Shown: positions 34,912 through 42,931 of the stretch, in pieces
Layout of the letters: every line of letters starts with the position of its first letter
How positions within the stretch are numbered: the stretch's first letter is position 1
Source: Bacteroidota bacterium
GTDB lineage: Bacteria > Bacteroidota > Bacteroidia > 2-12-FULL-35-15
Reading direction: 5' to 3'
DNA: 64,000 nt
NCBI GenBank assembly: GCA_947479085.1
Contig: CANJYB010000006.1
Coordinates: 62,001 to 126,000, forward strand
Notes under the pieces: model-generated
Seen by the model: only the letters and a program-made list of their open reading frames with translations
Told to the model about the DNA's origin: nothing
Database searches by the model: none
Made by a program: the position numbers and the translations under genes

Positions 34912-36876
34912 TTATTTAACTGTTGCAAGTACAGCTTTATCAATTGAAACAGGATATTTAGATTTCAATGAAGAAATCCATTCTTTTTCCAGGTAATTTT
35001 GATAATCAGCTGTTACCATTCCTTTTGCTTCGGTATATGATTTAGGTTCAGGTTTCAACAATTTATTAGTTACTACAATAACTACCTTTTTGTCTTTATC
35101 CGATTTGATATCAATAGAAGTTCCCGGATTCCAGTTTTTGTCAACAAACTCATTTTCTCCCTGGTTAAATATTTTTGTATCCACATTCAGGTTCAGTTGC
35201 GAATCTTTGTTTATTTCAGCAATAATATCTTTGTCCGATTTTTTCTTTTTCATCAGGCTACGAACCTTTGCTGCCTCTTTTTCATCTCCGCAGGTATAAA
35301 TGGTTGCATCAGCACGTTCTTCCCACATGTATTTGGTTTTGTTTTTTTCATAATATTCTTTAGAACCGGTAGTATCTTTCACTGCTTTGCTCCATACTTT
35401 CTGGTCTGTTAATTCAAATAATAAAATACCATCTCTGTATTCCTGCATCAACGATTTAAATTCAGGGTATTTTGTATCAAGTCTTGATTCTTCATAAGCT
35501 ATAACGGATTCGTCAACAAATTGTTTGTACATTTGGTTCACCACCATGTTGGCATCTGTTTTAGGACGTTTGCTTTGGTGTGCAGAAATGAAATTAGCAA
35601 AATCTGTTTGCGTGTACATTTTATCATTTAAGTTAAAGATGGGTTTGTTCAATGCTTTAGCTTTAGCTGCATCCCATTTTCCTTCAAATAATGTGGTGTC
35701 CATTACCTTGTAAAACTCATCACGAAGTTTAGTGTTTTCTTTAAACTTGTATTCTGCTTTCACTTTAGCTATCAATGATTCTCTGCCTACTTGTGCTCTC
35801 GAATCTTTGGTAACTTTAGCTTTCAGTTCAGCTTTCATTTCGTCAAACGAAGCAAGACCACGTTTATCCAATAATTTAATGATGTGCCAGCCATATTTGG
35901 TTCTCATAATTTCACTGTAATCTCCTTTGTTTTTTAAGGCAAAAGCAGCTTTTTCAAATTCTGCAGGCATTTTGTTGGTTCCAAACCAAGGCAATTCTCC
36001 TCCTTTTTTTGCAGATTGTTTGTCATCTGAATACTGTTGCGCCAACTCATCAAATTTTCCTCCTGCTTTTAGTTTGCTGTATATTTCAGTTGCTTTGGTA
36101 TAAGCGTTCAACGAATCTTCCTTGGTCATGTTAGGAGTAGCTTTAATCATAATATGAGCGCAAAGTAATTCGCCCTGAGCAGGTCTTCTGTCGGTTACTT
36201 TAATGATGTGGTAACCATAACGGGTACGTACCGGTTGAGAAATTTCTCCCACTTTGGTAGTGTAAGCCACTGTTTCAAACGAATAAATCATTTGCATAGC
36301 AGTAAAATATCCTAAATCTCCACCATTTTCTTTTGCCGAAGGGTCATCAGAAACTCCTTTTTCCATGGCCACTTTATTAAAATCTTCGCCTTTTATTACT
36401 CTTCCGCGAATTTTCATTATCTTGTTATAGGCTTCCAAAGTATCTTTTGGCAAAGCACTTTCTCCCACTTTTACAAGGATATGAGAAGCACGAACATCTT
36501 CCTTCATTCTGTCATACGTTTCGTGAAGCAATTTATCGTTCACATCTTTATCAGTAAGGTAAGGCTGAGACAATTGTTTGCGGTAACCAGCCAGCTCATC
36601 TCTGAAAGCTTTTGCAGTATCCATTCCCAGACTTTCGGCCTCTTTTACTTTCAATTTAAAATTAACAAACAAATCCACATAATCCGTCAACGATTTAGCA
36701 TCATTAGCAGTTTCCTTTGCATTGTTTTTATGATACACACTCTCAAACTCACCCACTGTCACCTTGCTTCCGCCAATGGTCATCAGCGTTGCATCCTTGT
36801 TTTGAGAAACGCCAATGTTAACCAGTAACATAGCAACAGGCAATAAAATTGTTTTTGATAAAATACGATTATTCAT
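34912..36876 (-). CDS. Periplasmic peptidylprolyl isomerase with two parvulin domains
   Basis: A signal peptide (MNNRILSKTILLPVAMLLVNIGVSQ) leads to an N-terminal chaperone region with a GEFESVYHKNN start. Two complete parvulin domains follow: ASHILVKVG to YGYHIIKVTDRR, then CAHIMIKAT to YGWHIIKLLDKR. A helical C-terminal part of about 300 residues follows. At 654 aa it resembles the Bacteroidota PpiC/SurA type rather than PpiD, because no membrane anchor other than the signal is seen. It has its own -7 box at 36906-36913. Confidence 0.9.
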   Translation of the reverse strand: MNNRILSKTILLPVAMLLVNIGVSQNKDATLMTIGGSKVTVGEFESVYHKNNAKETANDAKSLTDYVDLFVNFKLKVKEAESLGMDTAKAFRDELAGYRKQLSQPYLTDKDVNDKLLHETYDRMKEDVRASHILVKVGESALPKDTLEAYNKIMKIRGRVIKGEDFNKVAMEKGVSDDPSAKENGGDLGYFTAMQMIYSFETVAYTTKVGEISQPVRTRYGYHIIKVTDRRPAQGELLCAHIMIKATPNMTKEDSLNAYTKATEIYSKLKAGGKFDELAQQYSDDKQSAKKGGELPWFGTNKMPAEFEKAAFALKNKGDYSEIMRTKYGWHIIKLLDKRGLASFDEMKAELKAKVTKDSRAQVGRESLIAKVKAEYKFKENTKLRDEFYKVMDTTLFEGKWDAAKAKALNKPIFNLNDKMYTQTDFANFISAHQSKRPKTDANMVVNQMYKQFVDESVIAYEESRLDTKYPEFKSLMQEYRDGILLFELTDQKVWSKAVKDTTGSKEYYEKNKTKYMWEERADATIYTCGDEKEAAKVRSLMKKKKSDKDIIAEINKDSQLNLNVDTKIFNQGENEFVDKNWNPGTSIDIKSDKDKKVVIVVTNKLLKPEPKSYTEAKGMVTADYQNYLEKEWISSLKSKYPVSIDKAVLATVK

Positions 36877-36905
36877 AAGTCTTTTAATTTTTTAAATTCG
36901 GGAAG

Positions 36906-36913
36906 CAAATGTA
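36906..36913 (-). promoter_or_regulatory. -7 box of the large PPIase gene
   Basis: Minus strand TACATTTG, 29 nt before the ATG. Confidence 0.6.
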
Positions 36914-37217
36914 CTTATTATTATGAACCACCAAAATAAATCTTAGGCTATTATAAGGATGAAGGGGTGTTAAAATATGTTAAGCGAGAAAGCTTTAAAT
37001 ACTTGTTAATGCATTACCCAAAATAGAAATATTAGAGATGAAAAGAAAAAAAGTGAAACAAAAACGTTACAGTAAATGCCTCGATAAGCAAGCATTACTA
37101 TTTAAATGATATTTTTTAAATAATAGCAATACTCAATTTTTACCTTTATTCGGTCTGTTTAAGAGTATCGTTTTCCTTTTTTTATTTTTTTTTAGAAAAG
37201 CGATTGGTTTTTTATTC

Positions 37218-37370
37218 TTAGTTCTTAATTAGCTTTTGGTTCATCACATTTTTCTGTTCATCCTCCACACAGACAAAATATATTCCTTTGGCATAGCCCT
37301 CCATATTTATTGTTGCGCTTTTACCGTTCACTATTAACTCTTCGCTGTTCATTGTTTCCGGAAAAGGATT
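37218..37370 (-). pseudogene. Orphan T9SS sorting-domain fragment
   Basis: The minus-strand frame reads NPFPETMNSEELIVNGKSA, then NMEGYAKGIYFVCVEDEQKN, and ends QKLIKN-stop. This is the C-terminal half of a type IX sorting domain: NP-F near its start, then a KGIYFV block. The frame is closed by a stop at 37371-37373, and nothing upstream encodes a cargo domain or signal peptide. It is therefore the tail of a lost secreted protein. Confidence 0.65.
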
Positions 37371-37564
37371 TTATTTAAATAATCGTCTTTTCTTTTTTTA
37401 CCTATAAAGAAAACATAAAAACAGCAAATAGTAATGAACCAAAGAGAATAAATAGGCCATTTAAAAATTATTATAATCAATTTGTAAAGGCTCCTTCGCC
37501 ATTGCCAATTTGTCATTATTTACCCAAAAAGCATCCTTAGTTATGCCAAAAGTGCTCCTTTCTG

Positions 37565-37690
37565 ACCTTCCGTCAACCCTTTTTCACCTTCCGCCAGTCC
37601 TTTCCCACCTTCCACCAGTCCTTTTCCACCTTCCGTCAACCCTTTTTTACCTTCCGCCAACCCTTTATAAATTTCCGTTCATCCTTTTTT
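37565..37690 (+). repeat. 21-bp minisatellite, ACCTTCC type
   Basis: ACCTTCC begins at 37565, 37586, 37607, 37628 and 37649, with a degenerate sixth copy near 37670. The part after it varies between GTCAACCC, GCCAGTCC and ACCAGTCC. Confidence 0.85.
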
Positions 37691-37694
37691 TATT

Positions 37695-37775
37695 ACGAAT
37701 AAAACTTCCCGAGTAACGAATAAAAAGGAACCAATAACGAATAAAACTTTTTTATCAGCGAATAAAAAAGAAAGA
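37695..37775 (+). repeat. 21-bp minisatellite, ACGAATAAAA type
   Basis: ACGAATAAA begins at 37695, 37716 and 37737, with a GCGAATAAA variant at 37758. The core differs from the array just upstream but the period is the same. Confidence 0.8.
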
Positions 37776-37901
37776 GGGAATTACCATCCATTTTCATAAA
37801 AATGAGACGGTTAAAAAAAATTTCAAAAAGTGTTTTGTCATATTAAAAATATTTTTGAAATTTGTTTTAAAATTTATTTACTAACCTAAAAAACTAAAAA
37901 C

Positions 37902-38600
37902 ATGACGAAGAAAAAAGAATCCATTCGCGATTACAGATTTTCGGATGGAATATTAAAACAGAAAGCGGATGACATTGCATCCAGCGTTACCAGAGACATT
38001 ACACAGTTCAACACACGTGGTGTAACGGCAGACACAGTTACAGCATTTGAAACCCTTGCTCAGGAATTTGACGATTTGCCAACGGACGAAGAAGCACAGG
38101 GGGATGTATCTGATGCCACTGAAATTAAAGATGCTGCGGCTGAAGCATTGAAAGTAAAAATAAGAACCATACGCACCATGGCGCAAAACAAATGGGGCGA
38201 TGGGGCTGCCAAATACCGCAGCTTTGGCTTCGAAGGCATGGACGACATGAACGACAGCGATTTGCACCGCCTTGGCAAACGGGTAGGACGCAGGGCAACA
38301 GCTAATCTCGCTGCCCTCGAATCGGAAGGACTTACAGAAGACATGATAACCGCACTTGGCACTGCCAATACCACTTTTGATGACGCAATAGATGCCATGG
38401 AAGACAAAGTAAAAGACCGCGATTTGTCCACCCAAAGCCGTGTGGACAAAGGAAATGCCTGCTACAAGGAATTGGTGAGATTATGCAACATCGGCAAAGA
38501 CCTGTGGGCAGCCAGAGACGAAGCCAAGTACAATGATTACGTAATTTACAACACCCCGGGCGGAACAGCACCCTCAGAGCCACCACCTCCGGGTTCATAA
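37902..38600 (+). CDS. Unknown cytosolic protein, 232 aa
   Basis: I do not recognise the family. The protein is largely helical, with no signal peptide or membrane segment. It seems to contain two similar halves: FNTRGVTADTVTAFETLAQEF and ESEGLTEDMITALGTANTTF share a pattern of G-(L/V)-T-x-x-x-(V/I)-T-A-x, suggesting an internal duplication. It ends in a Pro/Gly-rich tail (PSEPPPPGS). The coding sequence is visibly richer in G and C than its surroundings. It stands alone between minisatellites and a strong terminator. Confidence 0.8.
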   Translation: MTKKKESIRDYRFSDGILKQKADDIASSVTRDITQFNTRGVTADTVTAFETLAQEFDDLPTDEEAQGDVSDATEIKDAAAEALKVKIRTIRTMAQNKWGDGAAKYRSFGFEGMDDMNDSDLHRLGKRVGRRATANLAALESEGLTEDMITALGTANTTFDDAIDAMEDKVKDRDLSTQSRVDKGNACYKELVRLCNIGKDLWAARDEAKYNDYVIYNTPGGTAPSEPPPPGS

Positions 38601-38616
38601 CATTTTCAACCTGAAA

Positions 38617-38652
38617 ATAAAAACTCCCCCGAACCAACATTCGGGGGAGTTT
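38617..38652 (+). terminator. Terminator with 15-bp perfect stem
   Basis: AAAAACTCCCCCGAA, loop CCAACA, then the exact inverse ending in five T. It lies 16 nt after the stop of the 232-aa gene. Confidence 0.9.
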
Positions 38653-38720
38653 TTGTTTTATAAATCAACCAAGTAAGGATGGCATTACATCCCACACTCT
38701 CCTGATAAATAAAAATTTTT

Positions 38721-38823
38721 GGGGCGTGCCCCCGATGAAAAATCGGGGTCGGGCTTTCCGCTTCAATCTTTTTTGTGAAAAACAAAAAAGGATTTCCGCT
38801 GCAATCCCTCACGCAACGCTTCG
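38721..38823. repeat. REP-like extragenic palindrome
   Basis: GGGGC-gt-GCCCC overlaps CCCCGAT-gaaaa-ATCGGGG (38730-38748). CGGGCTTTCCGCTTCAATC follows, then a T6/A6 hairpin and GGATTTCCGCTGCAATC. The near-repetition of TTTCCGCT-CAATC and the similarity to 19711-19757 suggest a dispersed repeat family. Confidence 0.6.
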
Positions 38824-38949
38824 TAGCCAAGCTTCGTGTTTAGCCATCAGCCTTTAAAAGTACAAAAAATTAAAACCTACCGTTTTTCATCGGGTAAGGT
38901 TCTCCAAGGTCTTTTTTCCAAAAAACACCTCCGGTTCAAATAATTTTAC

Positions 38950-38957
38950 TACTTTCG
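38950..38957 (+). promoter_or_regulatory. -7 box of rpsP
   Basis: TACTTTCG, a one-base variant of TAnnTTTG, 51 nt before the ATG. Confidence 0.5.
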
Positions 38958-39008
38958 CAGTCCCAAATAAAAAAAGGGAACTAATTAATAACAAAAAAAC
39001 AATAAAAA

Positions 39009-39542
39009 ATGGCAGTAAAAATTAGATTACAACGTCATGGTAAAAAAGGGAAAGCTTTTTTCCATATTGTAATTGCGGATGGTCGTGCACCTCGAGACGG
39101 AAAGTTTATTGAGAAAATTGGTACGTACAACCCAACTACAAACCCGGCAACTATTAACATTGACAGCGATAAAGCGCTTGAATGGTTAAGCAATGGTGCC
39201 CAACCAACAGATACGTGCAGAGCTATCCTTTCTTACAAAGGAGTCATGTACAGAAACCACCTGAAAGGAGGAATTGCCAAAGGCGCTCTGACACAGGAAC
39301 AGGCAGATGCCAAATTTGAAAAATGGTTAGCCGAAAAAGAAAACAAAGTAAGTGCTAAAGTTTCTAATTTAGATTCTTCTAAAAAAGATGCTTACACACA
39401 ACGTATGGCTGCCGAGTCGGCTGCTAAAGAAGCAAAAGCTGCTAAAATAGTTGCAAAAAACACTCCGCCACCGGCAGAGGAAGTTGCAGCTCCTGAAGCA
39501 GAAGCACCTGCAACCGAAAGTACTCCGGAAGCAGAAGCATAA
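39009..39542 (+). CDS. rpsP: Ribosomal protein S16 with acidic C-terminal tail
   Basis: Component of the 30S subunit. [37 protein letters not shown] and [16 protein letters not shown] are the S16 blocks. The S16 core is about 80 residues; here the protein runs to 177 aa, with a lysine-rich helix and then an Ala/Pro/Glu tail. Such extensions are common in Bacteroidota. It is followed by its own terminator. Confidence 0.96.
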   Translation: MAVKIRLQRHGKKGKAFFHIVIADGRAPRDGKFIEKIGTYNPTTNPATINIDSDKALEWLSNGAQPTDTCRAILSYKGVMYRNHLKGGIAKGALTQEQADAKFEKWLAEKENKVSAKVSNLDSSKKDAYTQRMAAESAAKEAKAAKIVAKNTPPPAEEVAAPEAEAPATESTPEAEA

Positions 39543-39563
39543 TTGCATCTCACTATTTATTTG

Positions 39564-39595
39564 AAAAGGCAACTGAACATCTTCAGTTGCCTTTT
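39564..39595 (+). terminator. Terminator after rpsP
   Basis: AAAAGGCAACTGAA, loop CATC, exact inverse ending in TTTT. The DinB-like gene starts 20 nt further on, so the stem may only attenuate read-through. Confidence 0.85.
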
Positions 39596-39615
39596 TAGTT
39601 AAAACAATTTATAAT

Positions 39616-40137
39616 ATGCAAAAATTAAAATACCCCATCGGAAAGTTTGAATATGGTAAAACCTATTCAGCAGAGGACAATGCAAGACACATCAGGGAAA
39701 TTAGTTTTTTCCCGACCGAACTGGCAACATTAGTTAAACAATTTGGTTTCGAACTTTTAGAAAAAAGTTATCGCCCCGGTGGCTGGACAGCAAGGCAGAT
39801 TATTCATCACCTGGCCGATAGTCACATGAACGCTTACATAAGAACCAAGCTTACATTGACAGAAGAAGCGCCCACCATAAAACCATACAACCAGGACAAA
39901 TGGGCCAACCTGGCGGACAGCAAAACAGTTTCTGTTGAAACTTCAGTGAAACTGATTGAAGCAATTCATTATCGTTGGGTGTATTTATTAAAATCTTTAA
40001 CAGAACAGGACCTGCAAAGAACATACATTCACCCGGAATATAACCGCGAATTTAAGCTGGACGAATTACTTGCCTTATATGCGTGGCATGGCAAACAACA
40101 TTATGCACATTTAAAAATCATTATAGCTAATCAATAA
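39616..40137 (+). CDS. DinB-like (YfiT/BstA type) metal-dependent thiol transferase
   Basis: Four-helix DinB_2 fold with the metal-binding histidines at H64/H65 (IIHHLADSH), H158 and H162 (WHGKQHYAHL). The GGWTARQIIHHLADSHMN block is typical of YfiT/BstA proteins, which transfer small thiols or act as hydrolases. The substrate is not known for Bacteroidota. 173 aa is usual. It lies between rpsP and rimM, 3 nt before rimM. Confidence 0.88.
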   Translation: MQKLKYPIGKFEYGKTYSAEDNARHIREISFFPTELATLVKQFGFELLEKSYRPGGWTARQIIHHLADSHMNAYIRTKLTLTEEAPTIKPYNQDKWANLADSKTVSVETSVKLIEAIHYRWVYLLKSLTEQDLQRTYIHPEYNREFKLDELLALYAWHGKQHYAHLKIIIANQ

Positions 40138-40140
40138 AAA

Positions 40141-40713
40141 ATGACAAAAGACGAATGTTTTAATCTTGGGTATATTTCCCGCAGGGTAGGCAACAAAGGA
40201 GAAGTAGCCTTTATATTGGATGCCGATAACCCTGCCCGATATAACAAGCTGGAATCCGTATTTGTTGAAATCAATAATTCGCTTATTCCTTTTTTTATAA
40301 AAAAGATTGTCATCAGTCGCAACTTTGCCACCGTGAGCATAGACGGAATAGATACAGTGGATAAGGCAGACGGAATGGTGGGCTCGGGTTTGTATTTGCC
40401 ATTGAGTTTTTTGCCCCCATTAAAAGAAAAGAAATTTTATTTCCATGAGTTAACCGGTTTTAAAGTCACCGATAAAAATTATGGAGAAATAGGCACCGTG
40501 CAAAATGTTTTGGATTTTCCGCAACAGGCCATATTTCAAATATTGAAAGACAAAACAGAAATATTAATTCCCGCCAAAGAAGAATTTATTGTCACCATCG
40601 ACCGTGAAAAAAAAGAGCTGCATCTGAATGCCCCCGAAGGATTGATTGACATATACCTTCAAAATACGAAGGAAGATGAATCGGAAAAAGAAACCGATGC
40701 AGACGAAAATTAA
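40141..40713 (+). CDS. rimM: Ribosome maturation factor RimM
   Basis: RimM binds S19 and helps 16S rRNA 3'-domain folding. The N-terminal beta-barrel starts NLGYISRRVGNKGEVAF. The DKADGMVGSGLYLPLS block links to the PRC-barrel half, with FHELTGFKVTDKNYGEIGTV and ILIPAKEEFIVTIDREKKEL. 190 aa, with a charged tail rich in Glu and Asp. It follows the DinB-like gene by 3 nt. Confidence 0.93.
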   Translation: MTKDECFNLGYISRRVGNKGEVAFILDADNPARYNKLESVFVEINNSLIPFFIKKIVISRNFATVSIDGIDTVDKADGMVGSGLYLPLSFLPPLKEKKFYFHELTGFKVTDKNYGEIGTVQNVLDFPQQAIFQILKDKTEILIPAKEEFIVTIDREKKELHLNAPEGLIDIYLQNTKEDESEKETDADEN

Positions 40714-40802
40714 TTTGTAATCAAATAATTTATTTTAACTTTATTGCATGAATTACAAAAAGGATGAACAGCATTTCTTTTTTAATTCATTAATGAACGT
40801 TT

Positions 40803-41516
40803 ATGCCGAATCAGGAATTTGTATTCAAACAGTTTAAAATCAATCAGTCGAAATGCGCCATGAAAGTGGGCACGGATGCTGTTCTTTTAGGTTCGTGGGT
40901 AAATCACCCGAACGCAAAAACCATTTTAGATATTGGAACAGGTACAGGAATCATAGCCCTGATGCTGGCTCAGAAAATAGCCGCAAAAATAGATGCAATA
41001 GATATTGATGAAGGAGCGTACATCCAGGCCCGCGAAAATGTGGATATGAGCAGCTGGAAAGATAGGATAAACATTCATCATATTTCCCTGCAACAGTTTG
41101 CTTCCGATTGTTTCACCCGTTACGATTTAATTGTAAGCAATCCCCCTTACTTTGTCGACTCTTCGAAAGCCAACGAAGAATCGCGCACCAATGCCCGCCA
41201 TACAGACCTCTTGCCTTATATAGATTTGATGAACGGGGTATTGAAATTATTAAACCCGGCCGGGAAATTTTATGTAATACTTCCCAAAAAGGAAAGCGAA
41301 CAGTTTTGCGAAATGGCAAAAGAAAATAAATTGTTTTTAACCAAACTTACTAAAGTAATTACGCGCACTGATAAGCCCGAAAAGCGATTGCTGATGCGTT
41401 TTGAATTTACCCCTAAAACATTTTCTGAAGATTCAATTACAATCGAAGAAGATGCACGTCATTCGTACACCCCTGAGTACAAAGAACTGACAAAAGAATA
41501 TTACCTGAATTTTTAG
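40803..41516 (+). CDS. trmN6: tRNA1(Val) adenine-37 N6-methyltransferase
   Basis: Rossmann-fold SAM methyltransferase with motif I DIGTGTGIIALMLAQ, the acidic loop DAIDIDEGAY and the catalytic VSNPPYF. The start (FKQFKINQSKCAMKVGTDAVLLGSWV) is diagnostic of YfiC/TrmN6, which methylates A37 of tRNA1-Val. 237 aa is full length. It ends 5 nt from the convergent xerD. Confidence 0.92.
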   Translation: MPNQEFVFKQFKINQSKCAMKVGTDAVLLGSWVNHPNAKTILDIGTGTGIIALMLAQKIAAKIDAIDIDEGAYIQARENVDMSSWKDRINIHHISLQQFASDCFTRYDLIVSNPPYFVDSSKANEESRTNARHTDLLPYIDLMNGVLKLLNPAGKFYVILPKKESEQFCEMAKENKLFLTKLTKVITRTDKPEKRLLMRFEFTPKTFSEDSITIEEDARHSYTPEYKELTKEYYLNF

Positions 41517-41521
41517 AAAAC

Positions 41522-42421
41522 CTACGACCTTGGATGAAACTGGATAATGGCCTGGCGCAGGTAATCCCTGTCGAGGTGTGTATATATTTCAGTGGTGGTT
41601 ATAGATTCATGCCCCAGCATTTCCTGCACAGCACGCAAATCAGCACCACCCTCGATGAGGTGAGTAGCAAACGAATGACGAAAAGTATGAGGGCTGATGT
41701 GTTTTTTTAACCCGATTTTAAAAGCTAATTGTTTAATAATGGTAAATACCATCACCCGGGTAAGCTTTGCTCCACGCCTGTTCAGGAATAAATAATCCTC
41801 ATTGTCTTTTTTAATATTAATGTGGCAACGAACTTCTTCTTTATAGATATTTATTTGTTTAATCGCCACACTTCCTATTGGCACCAGCCTTTCCTTATCT
41901 CCTTTGCCGGTAACTTTTACAAAACCATCGTTGAAATAAAGGTGCGAAATTTTCAGATTAACAAGTTCACTAACCCGCAACCCACAACTATAAATAGTTT
42001 CCAGCATGGCTTTGTTTCGCTGACCTTCCGGAGTGCTTAAATCTATTGCATCAATAATATTGTTTATTTCTTCCAGGCTCAATGTATCAGGAAGTTTACG
42101 GCCAAGTTTGGGAGCTTCCAGCAGGGTAGTGGAATCGGTATTTAAAATGTTTTCTAAAAGTAAATACTTATAAAACCCCTTTATCCCACTAATGATGCGG
42201 GCCTGGGAATGTGCACTCATGCCCAATTCATTTATCCATTTCAGAAATTCCTGGAGGTGTGTCAGTTGAATTTCTTTTGGAGAAAGGTTGTATTTTTTAT
42301 ATTCGAGGAACTGCACCAGCTTTTCCACATCGTGCAAATAAGCATCAATAGAGTTAACCGAAAGGGATTTTTCCAATGCCAAAAAGGATTTGAATCCCTG
42401 TATGTATATTTTCCAGTTCAT
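41522..42421 (-). CDS. xerD: Tyrosine recombinase XerD
   Basis: Resolves chromosome dimers at dif with its partner. The N-terminal SAM-like core-binding domain starts MNWKIYIQGFKSFLALEKSL. Catalytic blocks are YSCGLRVSELVNLKI (Arg I), HTFRHSFATHL (His-x-x-Arg), GHESITTTEIYTH (His and the nucleophilic Tyr). I chose the ATG at 42421, giving 299 aa, the normal XerD length. An upstream non-ATG start adds 10 residues unlike the family. It lies far from the mobile element and is divergent from aroQ, so it is the housekeeping recombinase. Confidence 0.9.
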   Translation of the reverse strand: MNWKIYIQGFKSFLALEKSLSVNSIDAYLHDVEKLVQFLEYKKYNLSPKEIQLTHLQEFLKWINELGMSAHSQARIISGIKGFYKYLLLENILNTDSTTLLEAPKLGRKLPDTLSLEEINNIIDAIDLSTPEGQRNKAMLETIYSCGLRVSELVNLKISHLYFNDGFVKVTGKGDKERLVPIGSVAIKQINIYKEEVRCHINIKKDNEDYLFLNRRGAKLTRVMVFTIIKQLAFKIGLKKHISPHTFRHSFATHLIEGGADLRAVQEMLGHESITTTEIYTHLDRDYLRQAIIQFHPRS

Positions 42422-42511
42422 GTGATTTCGAATAGTAAAAGTATAGAACAAAAATTTCGTTTATCTTTACACAACAAAAAATAACTAACAAATCGTTGCT
42501 CATAACTACCT

Positions 42512-42931
42512 ATGAAAATTATCATTATTAATGGCCCTAACCTTAATCTATTGGGTACTCGTGAAACAACAGTTTACGGAAATCAAACATTCGAGGAATA
42601 TTTTAATGCCTTAAAAGGTAAATATACTGCCGTTACTCTCGAATATTATCAAAGCAATGTGGAAGGTGAATTGATTAATAAATTACACGAGGTAGGTTTC
42701 TCTTATGACGGAATTATATTAAATGCCGGGGGCTATACGCATACTTCGGTTGCAATAAGGGATGCAATTGCTTCCATCAAAACTCCGGTTATAGAAGTAC
42801 ATATTTCCAATGTGTATGCAAGGGAAGAATTTCGGCATATTTCACTGATTGCACCAAAATGCAAAGGCTCTATCTCCGGTTTTGGATTGGATTCATATCG
42901 ATTGGCGATAGAAAGCTTTATGATTTCATAA
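42512..42931 (+). CDS. aroQ: 3-dehydroquinate dehydratase, type II
   Basis: Converts 3-dehydroquinate to 3-dehydroshikimate, step three of the chorismate pathway, as a dodecamer. NGPNLNLLGTRE, YQSNVEGELINKLHE, NAGGYTHTSVAIRDA and EVHISNVYAREEFRH carry the catalytic Tyr, Arg and His residues. 139 aa is normal. It overlaps the convergent glycosyltransferase gene by 14 nt. Confidence 0.96.
   Translation: MKIIIINGPNLNLLGTRETTVYGNQTFEEYFNALKGKYTAVTLEYYQSNVEGELINKLHEVGFSYDGIILNAGGYTHTSVAIRDAIASIKTPVIEVHISNVYAREEFRHISLIAPKCKGSISGFGLDSYRLAIESFMIS

Larger units (their letters stand above)
36877..37901. other. 1-kb intergenic stretch with a T9SS remnant and two minisatellites
   Basis: AT-rich. It holds the promoter of the PPIase gene, a gene remnant at 37218-37370 and two 21-bp tandem arrays (37565-37690, 37695-37775). 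No intact gene is seen. Confidence 0.7.
38653..39008. other. Spacer before rpsP
   Basis: Holds the REP-like element (38721-38823) and the rpsP promoter. No gene is seen. Confidence 0.6.

Noticed and set aside
37953-38449. Two long minus-strand frames opposite the 232-aa gene
   Set aside because: They are mirror frames caused by the G+C-richer coding sequence; the plus frame has the better start, spacing and terminator.
41522-42421. XerD-like gene as integrase of the mobile element
   Set aside because: It is about 19 kb beyond the tRNA junction among housekeeping genes and has the length and motifs of chromosomal XerD.
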